41,764 bases of DNA. Source: Monosporascus cannonballus. Taxonomy: Eukaryota > Ascomycota > Sordariomycetes > Xylariales. Shown here one piece after another: positions 33,703-41,764 of the stretch. Each line of letters starts with the position of its first letter. Positions within the stretch are counted from its first letter, which is position 1. A program made the translations under genes and the position numbers. The notes below the pieces were generated by a model. That model searched no databases, was not told the DNA's origin, and worked only from the letters and a program-made list of their open reading frames with translations. The DNA is taken from the NCBI GenBank assembly GCA_004154925.1, contig QJNS01000409.1:1-41764 (forward strand). Reading direction: 5' to 3'.

Positions 33703-36478
33703 ATGGTTGTCTCTATGCAGCATCATCCCCATCACTCGCAGGGTCCGGCGCCTTCTCAACACCTACAGCACCCTCGGCCCTCGAGTATTGTTCATCAGCA
33801 GCACCACCAGGCACCTCCGCCACAGTCGCAACATCCTTCGGCATACTCGTCTACCCATTCGATACAACCGGGATACCAAGCAGCAGGACACGCGCCTAGC
33901 GCCCAACACACGCAAGACATTCCTTACTATCATCAGAGTCCTTACAGCACTCCCGGCACCACCAGCGGATATACATCCGCAGGTAAGTACCCATGTAGTG
34001 AACTACCAATGCATCTGAATATGGAGTACTTACGGGATGCCAGACACCTCCGACATGATGGCCGCCGCCCAGATACCTCGACCGTACCCGCCCATGTCAT
34101 ATCATACTCCGCAGTCAAACTCTCCAGCTTCCGTCGCATCCCCCTCAGGCCATGATCAGCATCGGAGCCTCTATGGACAGCCTCCGTCACAGCTTCATCA
34201 ACAATCTATGTACTATGGCGCGCAGCAGCCGCAATACTCGTCGATGCCCACGCAGGCCGCGCCTTCTCCCTACCAAGCCCACGCCCAGCAACCGCACCAA
34301 TCTATGGCGTCGCAACCGAGCATGATGATGTCCCACGCAGGCGCACATAGTCACCTGTCGCAACATACGAGCCAACAAGGGCAGCCGGGGATGACGGGCA
34401 GTCCGAGGCACACCAAGATGGAACCGCAGATGCCTGGTCAGATGCAAAGAGCTGCTTCCGGTCCCCTGGGGACCCCACAGCCGCCCCAGAGTACGGGACA
34501 AATATCCACGCCCACCGGTTCGTCAACGCCAGGTATCAACAACAATGCCGCGCCGGGTCCTATCCCAGCGACCACCCCGCTAGTCGTGAGGCAGGACAAC
34601 AACGGAGTTCAGTGGATTGCGTTCGAGTACTCGCGTGACAGGGTGAAGATGGAATATACCATCCGCTGCGACGTCGAGTCCGTAAACACGGACGAACTAA
34701 CGAACGACTTTAAGACTGAAAACTGTGTCTACCCGCGAGCTTGCTGTCCCAAAGATCAGTACAGGGGCAATCGATTACAGTACGAGACGGAGTGTAACAC
34801 GGTCGGCTGGGCATTGGCCCAGCTCAATCCTTCCCTGCGCGGAAAGCGCGGTCTAATCCAACGAGCAGTCGATAGCTGGAGGAACAGCAACCAAGACCCC
34901 CGACTGCGCAGTCGTCGTGTGCGTCGAATGGCGAAAATGAACAATCGCAAGACGGTTCAGACTTCTCACCCTCCGCACATGCCCGGCCCCACCCCAACAG
35001 GGATACCCGCGCCAGGCGCCATGGGTCCGGGGCCAGGGGCCAGCATGGGGAAGCCCGGGATGAGCAACATGGGTCCGATGCACCACCACCACGCTCACGA
35101 GGGCGGCGCTCCCGGTGGAGGAGATGAAGTCGGTATGTTTCACCAGATGTGACTGATACGTTGATATTGTCGTTGTGCGATTACATGATACCTTTGTTAT
35201 TATACCTTGTGCCTGTTGGTTCGGTTGGGTTGTTTCTTGTCTATATATATAGCGGCATATACCCGCTGGCGTGTGTGGGATCAGATTTGGAAGCCGGCAC
35301 TGCTCTGTATATTATCCTGTCGCCTCGGAACTCTTGTTAGTCTTGGTTTCGAGGCAATTCAGTCTGCAGACTGACAAAAGTTGCATGGCGTTGCTTCACA
35401 CCTCGCTGCACCGTTGTCATCACACACTCATGTCGTTACTTACCCTGTATCACATCACCTTCGGCCAAAATGCATATACCGTTTTGTTTGAAACTTGCTG
35501 CCTATGATATTCCCTTTTTTGTCAGACCCAAGTTTGGCCACGAATCGGCATGCTAACTCGGCTATCTCTACAGGGGATGGAGAGTACATGGATGATTCTC
35601 AACACCACCACCATCAAGCCCCTGCCGGGCCGGCTTCGGGTAATTCGGCTGATGTTCGACCGGCCCATGTCTTTTCTGGCTATCCACAACAATACCCTAG
35701 TAACACGACTCACGCGCCATCTATGGCCCCGTTGAGCGGCTCCCATCACAGTGCCGTTGTCGCTAGGCGGCAAAGCTGTGAAGATGATGATAGCCCCGAC
35801 GGGTTGTTTCCTGATATACCCGAAGCCAAAAAACGGAAGTTTATCCTCGTCGACGACAACAAGCGCGGTGGCCGCCTGCGAGTGCGCGTTACTCTCGAAT
35901 GCGTCAATACCAAAGAGATCCCGGATTCTTTCCGGAAGTCTTCCTCGGTTTACCCTCGCAGTTTCTTTCCCCGGGAAATGCAGAGTCCGCCTCCTAGCGC
36001 GATGGGCAGCGGGTTCTTCCAAGATGACCTGAGCGACGACGATGTTGAAGTTGAAGGCGGCATCACAGGCCGGTCAAGGGGCAAAAACACGAGGGCGGAT
36101 AAGGTGATGGTTAAGGTACCTATGTCGGATGGCAATGATGGAGAGGTCGCCGTTCCAAGGATGAGAAAGGGCCGGCGGGTCAAGGAGATCCGCCTCAACG
36201 ACTTGGGCTACCGTTTGATATGGCTGCACAGTCGCGCCTTTGCTGGAAAGACCGTCTTCCTCCAGAGAGCTTGTAAGTTGATCAGCCTTTCCTGTATATC
36301 TACGACCCGTGACTCATATCTTACTACAGTGGACTGCTATCGAAACAAAACTCGGAGCGCCATCGAAACAGTCGGGAAAGACGTGCGAGACGTGGCGCCT
36401 CATTTCGAGACTAGAGTCGGCAAGCGCAGAATAAATGAGCGTATGGGCCGTGTCGAGAAGCGCGACGATGAAAACTAG
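33703..36478 (+). CDS. DUF8032-type (RfeG-like) putative transcription regulator
   Basis: Four exons, 33703-33982, 34044-35132, 35574-36272 and 36330-36478, give 738 residues. Introns are 61, 441 and 57 nt; all have GTAAGT/GTATGT donors and CAG acceptors, and all joins are in phase 1. The long intron has a TGCTAAC branch site just before its acceptor. ATG 33703 is the first after an in-frame stop (33661); ATG 33715 (MQHHPHH) is an alternative. Residues 1-270 are a Gln/His/Pro/Ser-rich, activation-domain-like region. Residues about 274-397 hold a conserved basic domain (FEYSRDRVKMEYTIRCDVES, LRGKRGLIQRAVDSWRNSNQ). A Gly/Pro/Met/His linker follows, then KKRK (542-545) and a second, divergent copy of the domain (about 545-735) interrupted by an acidic insert (about 605-650). 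I recall Aspergillus homologues labelled transcription factor RfeG; DNA binding is not demonstrated. The gene appears intact. Confidence 0.88.
35133..35573 (+). other. Unusually long intron 2 of the DUF8032-type gene
   Basis: Donor GTATGT at 35133 and acceptor ACAG ending at 35573, with TGCTAAC about 17 nt before the acceptor, define a 441-nt intron. It contains in-frame stops on both sides, so read-through would truncate the protein after the first domain at TGA 35150-35152. The exon boundaries give EVG-DGEY in the protein. The other introns found in this window are 57-95 nt. Confidence 0.75.
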
Positions 36479-39400
36479 GAGCCATCCGAATTCTTTGACT
36501 TCGAATATTTTTGACTCGCTATCTAATAAGTCGCTACCCTAATCCCTCCTTCGAGGGGCGCCAACCTTCTCCAATATGACCCGCGCTATTCTTGCCTAAA
36601 GCTCACGAGATGCCGACAACGATAGACAGGCACGAAATACATACCCGTATCCTACAAAGAGCGACATGGGCCCCGCCTGCAACAATTATCAGCAACCTCT
36701 AACCGACGCGTTGCTTTAAAGAGAAAATGGGAACGATTTGCCAGTTTTTGTTGGTCCACTTTGTACTGGTCAGCAGAAGCGCTTTATAAACAGCTAATGC
36801 CTTAACATCCTTCGGCGCATAAAAAATAATGAAAAATCCTCCAACCGGCCTCGCAACCCTAAGGGCATTTCATACTATTTGCTCTCTTCGGTCCCAACAT
36901 ATACACCCTAAAGCGAGTTTACACGGCTTTCGAATTAGTTTCATGCACCACCATGCCGGTCAAAAAAGGTGGCCACAAGCTGACTTGAGTCATGCTTCTT
37001 TGGGCACCGCCTCTCATCTACCTATATACTCAAATTTCTTCTCGGGTCGCCCTGTATATCGGAGTCATTCCCTCCTTTCACGGCGCTGGGGAAATGGCCA
37101 GCTGGTCCCACGGGAGATGAAAGTCTGGCGAGATACAGCGCGCACCTCATGGGGTGTCTCACCTGACAGGGTGACTAAGGCTACGCTCGCAGACGGCCGG
37201 TGGGGGACTCAACATAACGACATGGTATGTTTAGAGGGTAGTATGAGAAGTTATTTTGGGTAGATGCTTTCGGAGAAGGGACTAGTGGGAGGCCTAAGGA
37301 TGTATGTATATATTATATGATTGGTAGTAAAAGAAGGGTGGGGGGCTTCTGTATGTTGGCAGGTGGGTGTTGTTTGGTTATTATACCTCGAAATTGAGAC
37401 AGTGCGTTCAGCTGACATGTTGTCTACGAAAGTAACACGCATACTTCGTACATAACTGCATATATCCCCCGTCCGCTTCGCCATTGCTGTGATGTGAAGT
37501 CCTACCTAACCTTAGGTACGTCTAGAGTCTAGAGAGTCTTAACTAGGGTCCATCGTCACGATATCGTCGTGTTCGTACTACGTCGTCGGGGCAAGTTTAA
37601 CATCTCGGTCAGGTATTTTCCACCAATTTCCCGTTCGGAGCTCTATGTGAATCAGTATTTCAATATAGTAATAGCGTTAGACCTGACGCTAGAGGGTACC
37701 TGGCAGGGATGTCAATATTCGGCCTCATAATCAGTTCGCGCGTCCGCTACACGAGCGGAACCGTTGCCAAGAGCGACCGTTATGTGGCAAGGTTCCAGGT
37801 CGACGAGCTCCGCAACGGCCTCATGACCCAGCCGTCAAATGGCGAAAGCTCACTACCCCAACGCAAGGTTCCCTGGCCTTTCTCTTAGGCGGCTGCAAGC
37901 GCAGAGCTAGCAAGGCCAGCGAGCCTATCAGGAACATCGCAGTAAAGATAGTGCGAACCCTCTTCTCCTGTGCGACGCCTCTGGGAACAAGTTATCGGTA
38001 TCAGGTGTCCAAGTCACAGTCCCCTTGCAAAACCCTGGCAAAACTTTATCTTGCGAACAAGTTAATAAGCACGGCCCGTACTGTACTGGTAAAGCTGTGA
38101 GCTCGGCCTCAGAGGAACACTTAGGCATCACATGCTAACCACGCCTTATTATCAGAGCGGTCGGTTGCTTGGGTACCAGCCGAATTAAAGTGCGGTACCT
38201 GTCAGCACCTGTTTGGAATCGTGCCTTAGTGAAGGGGTTGTCCCTGAACTTGCAGGATTTATAACCCCCGGCGCCTTACGGGGGCAGGGGGGTTGCAGCG
38301 CCGCGCGATGTGTGCTCCGAGACTGTGCTTTAAGTTTAGGTAGGTTGTCTGAGGCACTTTATACGGCACTTGCTTGTATGTTTTATGGTATCAGGCATGT
38401 GTACGGGCCAGCCGGCAGGGGATGCGATTCATCCAATCTACGTGGAAGAGTACTGGGCTGTTTCCAGGTGAGATCCCCTCTTCGGGCTACTGTGGGTTTA
38501 TAAGCGAACTTCGTACTCACTTGCAGTAATGTCCAATAGAAGGCTAAAGGTGCAGGCTGACTGGCAGACTCCCGGATGTCCCTCTCGGGGGCCGGTGCGG
38601 CGCAGCTCTGCTTACATGCATGCGTGCATGTGTGTATCCATACATATGCCTCTGTATCTGGATGCTGCATACCATACATATATCCAAAAGTGGAATTGGG
38701 GGGGTGTTCGCAGTGAGTGAGGTGTGTAGTGAGCGGCCGCGTGTCTGTATTGCGTGGCTAAGCGCAGACAAAAGGCAGACAAGAAGCGCGAGCCGGCGCG
38801 GGAGGAGGTAGGAGCCGACTGGGAGCCGGGTGGAACGTTGGTTCCGGAGCCCTGGGTCCCCTCCGTGTTGCAATATCTCGTTGTTCTACGTGTTCCTCAG
38901 CTGCCGGCAGATACGAGTGGCGGGGGTTTATTCCCTCTGGAGTATTGGTGCTGTCTCCCCATCACCGTTACACTGACTGACTGGCCCCGGTGGCACATGA
39001 GTAGGCTATATATCGCTGCCCGTCTGCCTACCGTCTACCGGTCTACGAAAGTACAATACATCATATATGTTAGGGCCTTCTAAGTGTATATAAACAAACC
39101 AGAGTCCCTCTCATAGATAGACACAGATGGGATATTCGGCGAGACTGTTGGCCCCGGATTTCTGGTACACGAGCAGCCATACGCATGTATATAAATACAC
39201 ACGATAGAAGGAACGAAGAACGACCGAAGAAAGTAGAGCGTGTCACGGGAGGGACGGACAAATATCTTGCGGCACATCGGACGCGGTTGCGGTTGCGGGC
39301 TGCAGTGCAAACAGGGATTTCTAGTTATCGTGGCGCGGTTACACAAGGCGGGCACTCCGGGTGACGTCGGTGGAACGGCGTCGGTCGTGCGTGCATCTCT

Positions 39401-40292
39401 GGTTTCAATCGCAAGAGGAGCCGTTGGCTTGGGCACTGGTGCTATCTGAAAGGGGCAGGGGAAGTGGTTAGTTGTGCCGCCCGTGTTGGGGAGACGCGTC
39501 CGGTGTGCCTGCGTCCCCATATACCAGACAACATTCCCGGACTCGACTGGTAGATGCAGACAGCTGTTGAATTATATGCCATGTGGGGACGCTGGTGTTT
39601 CACGACTGTTCTCTGGAACTATTTTGCTGTTTAGACTGGTGTTTAATACATCCATCCATCCATCCATCCCTATTTCTCGTCTCCTGATGCTAGGCGGATC
39701 TGGTAGGATAAGGTTTTTGTCAATCAGAAGGCTTGCTCATACCGGACTAGAACCCTAATGGTGCAGTACTCTAGACCCCTGATTCATAGTTGATGTATAA
39801 TCCCACTACTTCATGCCATTACAATTGTTTGCGGAAATATTCCCTTCAAATCCGAGAGACGGCCAGGAGCTCTTCGGCTAGATAAGTTGATGGGTGCTCC
39901 CCTATTGGAAGAATACGTAATACCTGAGATGCTATTCGAGGATATTCGATTATCTTTTATGCAAGTCGATTAAAGAATGTAAAGTAAATTCAACTACCTT
40001 TTGTGAGCTCTGAATGCTGTGGGAATTCGTTCGCCCCTGACCCTTTTAGGTTCCTAGGTTCGGCTCAACGCCATAACACGAAGCCTTTAGGTTAAGCTGG
40101 TGCTTAGTTATTCGGCGATATGCCACAGTTAAGATAAACTCTTTCATTGACGCACAAAATGCAACGTGATATCTGGCAGTTTCGTGGCTTAACGCTCTGG
40201 TTTTCCTCTCTATCGAAAAGCTATTTTGGTTCTGTACGCAATCCACATAGTCTCTATTCAAACTACTCTGCTCTACCACTGCGGCAGTGAAA
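36479..40292. other. Gene-free stretch after the DUF8032-type gene
   Basis: The first few hundred bases are the probable 3' untranslated region. A 144-codon ATG frame at 36829-37263 has no domain and is probably chance. On the minus strand around 39080-39450 a frame of 100 or more codons is preceded by a good branch/acceptor signal (CTAACC, then TTTCAG near 39450), but no compatible upstream exon was found. A CATC microsatellite lies at 39649-39668. Nothing else is supported. Confidence 0.4.
39649..39668. repeat. (CATC)5 microsatellite
   Basis: Five perfect tandem CATC units in non-coding DNA. Confidence 0.9.
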
Positions 40293-41391
40293 ATGGCTTT
40301 CAAGGAGCCAGCACCCAAAAAGGGGGCAAGGGACCCCACGAACACCCAACACCCGGCCCTTAGCAGCGTTGCCTATCACCACAGGTACTACCTGCCTAGG
40401 CCATATGTATTATGTATCAGAAGTATCCCGACTAGCAGACCTTTTACAGCAAAAACAACAACACACCGAGAATAAATCGGGTTGCTTTTGCTCATGAAGA
40501 AGGTCGATAACCTCTCCAGACAGAAGCGCTGCACTCTTCAGTGTTGCAGGTTCCCTATTCATTCCGTTCCTCCGTCATATCGCCCGGCATGCCGTATGAC
40601 GTCGAGCGCTCCTACACGATATATAGCCGCCAGATCCGCCGATACTTGCCATCTGCTGTGTATGATGGGGAGCTGAGCCCGGTCCTGGACGACACGGAAA
40701 GGGCGAAGCGAAACCTTTCGCAACTTTCGGCGGAAAGCGACGTCTCTATCCAAAAGGGCAAAATGAGCAAAGTCCACAGCTCACAGGTAGGGGGAGGATT
40801 CGAAGAGTTCCCACGGACAGAAATGTCCAAACGCTTCCACGCTGCTATTCAGGGCTTGAAGACAGAGCAAAACCCGAAGGACAACGCACTCCGTGTCCTG
40901 AACGAAGAATGGTACAAGGAATGCTCGAGATTCCCGAGCGGGACTCTCTGGGAGAACGCGCCCGCGTTGAGGCTGAGCCTATCTTACTTTAGGGGTAGGT
41001 TTGTTACATCCACATCACATCGAAACAGGCCATTGCTAGGGCCATGGCCGACGCTGTTCTATGGACGCAACGGGGAGAAAGCAGCGACTAGGCCCTATAT
41101 CGACTTGCTTCTGAGCAGATCCAATGCCCCCGTGATGCAGAGAAGACATTATACGTTTCACAAAGCGACACCGAACAGGAGGGCTTCAGAGCTCGCGCTC
41201 TAAACGCATACGATACGCGGAAAGCAAGTGGCTCGAAATCGGACATACGGTGTGTTGTATCGGGCCGGCTCGAGATCTTCGAAGAGACTGTCGATCCAGG
41301 ACCGTCAGAGCTGCCTGACAAAGAGACAAAGACACTGGACTTACGGCCATGTTTACTAGGACCAGCCAACAAGCGAACAAAACGAGGCTGA
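40293..41391 (+). pseudogene. Disrupted gene of unknown family
   Basis: Three coding-like blocks on the plus strand. Block 1 starts at ATG 40293 (MAFKEPAPKKGARDPTNTQH) with mostly G/C third positions. Block 2, open from 40541 with an ATG at 40589, encodes about 130 good residues (MPYDVERSYTIYSRQIRRYL; ALRVLNEEWYKECSRFPSGT). Block 3 is in another frame from about 40999 to TGA 41389-41391 (KQAIARAMADAVLWTQRGES, ALYRLASEQIQCPRDAEKTL, VSGRLEIFEETVDPGPSELP) with one internal TAG at 41089-41091. I found no phase-compatible intron joining blocks 2 and 3: GTAGGT at 40995 and the acceptor CAG ending at 41028 mismatch by one base. The product looks soluble, with no signal peptide or membrane segment. 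Either a frameshift and a nonsense change have killed the gene, or the splice model is incomplete. The family is not recognised. Confidence 0.4.
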
Positions 41392-41440
41392 GAATCCGCG
41401 CCCTTCCTCGAGCTACGCGGCAAGCACAACTAAACGCTGA

Positions 41441-41476
41441 GTCAGAATTCTGACGGGGGCGCCTTCGGCCCCGACG
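41441..41476. repeat. 14-nt palindrome followed by a GC-rich hairpin
   Basis: GTCAGAATTCTGAC (41441-41454) is a perfect palindrome. It is followed at once by a GGGGC / GCCCC hairpin with a GCCTTCG loop (about 41457-41474). Together they sit 50 bases after the stop of the disrupted gene. Possible roles are a 3'-end structure or a repeat footprint; neither is shown. Confidence 0.5.
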
Positions 41477-41684
41477 ATGGCCGTCTTCGAAGTGCACAGT
41501 CACGGAGTCGTCGCCCTCCGGAATGCACCGCGTCCTTGCCATGTTAGATGGGGAGGTAGGTAGTCAACGGGTAGGCTCCGGACATAATGGTAGGGTCACC
41601 CTTTAATGTGTGCGGGAGTCAGAATATGAGAATTGAATAATCCATATCCAAGCAACAACGATAATGGGTTTGTTAAAAAAAAAG

Positions 41685-41707
41685 GAGAGAGAGAGATAGA
41701 GAGAGAA

Positions 41708-41764
<57 letters not shown>
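41685..41764. repeat. GA/GATA-type microsatellite at the window edge
   Basis: A purine-rich low-complexity array of GAGAGA interspersed with GATA-like units begins at 41685, just after an A run, and continues past the window end, so its full length is unknown. Confidence 0.95.

Noticed and set aside
36829..37263. 144-codon frame downstream of the DUF8032-type gene
   Set aside because: No domain, no splice signals, unbiased codons; probably chance in the 3' flank.
39080..39520. Minus-strand gene with a good branch and TTTCAG acceptor near 39450
   Set aside because: No phase-compatible upstream exon or start was found, and the remaining peptide is low-complexity Pro/Thr; left unannotated.

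Overview
The window looks like nuclear DNA of a filamentous ascomycete (Pezizomycotina). The evidence is the introns: short (57-95 nt, one of 441 nt), with GTAAGT/GTATGT-type donors, CTAAC-like branch sites and YAG acceptors. The protein families are also fungus-restricted: an F-box-like protein of the DUF6546 type, a DUF8035 protein and a DUF8032/RfeG-type putative regulator. All family names are from memory of conserved sequence; no database was searched.

Layout. (i) 1-5.7 kb: a possible 3' exon of a minus-strand gene at the edge, short inverted repeats, an F-box-like gene broken by one frameshift (1124-2749, +), and a three-exon minus-strand gene (4294-5143) for a small Cys/His protein whose tail is made by a 27-nt minisatellite. 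(ii) 5.7-12.3 kb: no convincing gene. (iii) 12.3-15.2 kb: a complete two-exon gene for a 942-residue RD/RE/RS-rich DUF8035 protein. (iv) 15.2-33.5 kb: about 18 kb almost without intact genes, holding only weak coding relics (16.8-17.4, 20.2-21.2 and 24.7-25.3 kb), short palindromes and a (TA)n run. (v) 33.5-36.5 kb: a four-exon gene for a 738-residue Gln/His/Pro-rich protein with two divergent copies of one domain, preceded by a pyrimidine-rich leader with a 37-codon upstream ORF. (vi) 36.5-40.3 kb: no convincing gene. (vii) 40.3-41.4 kb: a coding-like but disrupted locus of unknown family, then palindromes and a GA/GATA microsatellite running off the window end.

No rRNA, tRNA, CRISPR array, intact transposon or biosynthetic cluster was recognised. 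The genes do not form an evident pathway. The most solid content is two nuclear-type proteins (DUF8035 and DUF8032/RfeG-like), about 18.5 kb apart. The low gene density and broken genes suggest an accessory or slowly decaying compartment, which is an inference. The best leads for something undescribed are the duplicated domain of the regulator, the microexon-plus-minisatellite gene at 4.3-5.1 kb, and the broken unknown gene at 40.3-41.4 kb.
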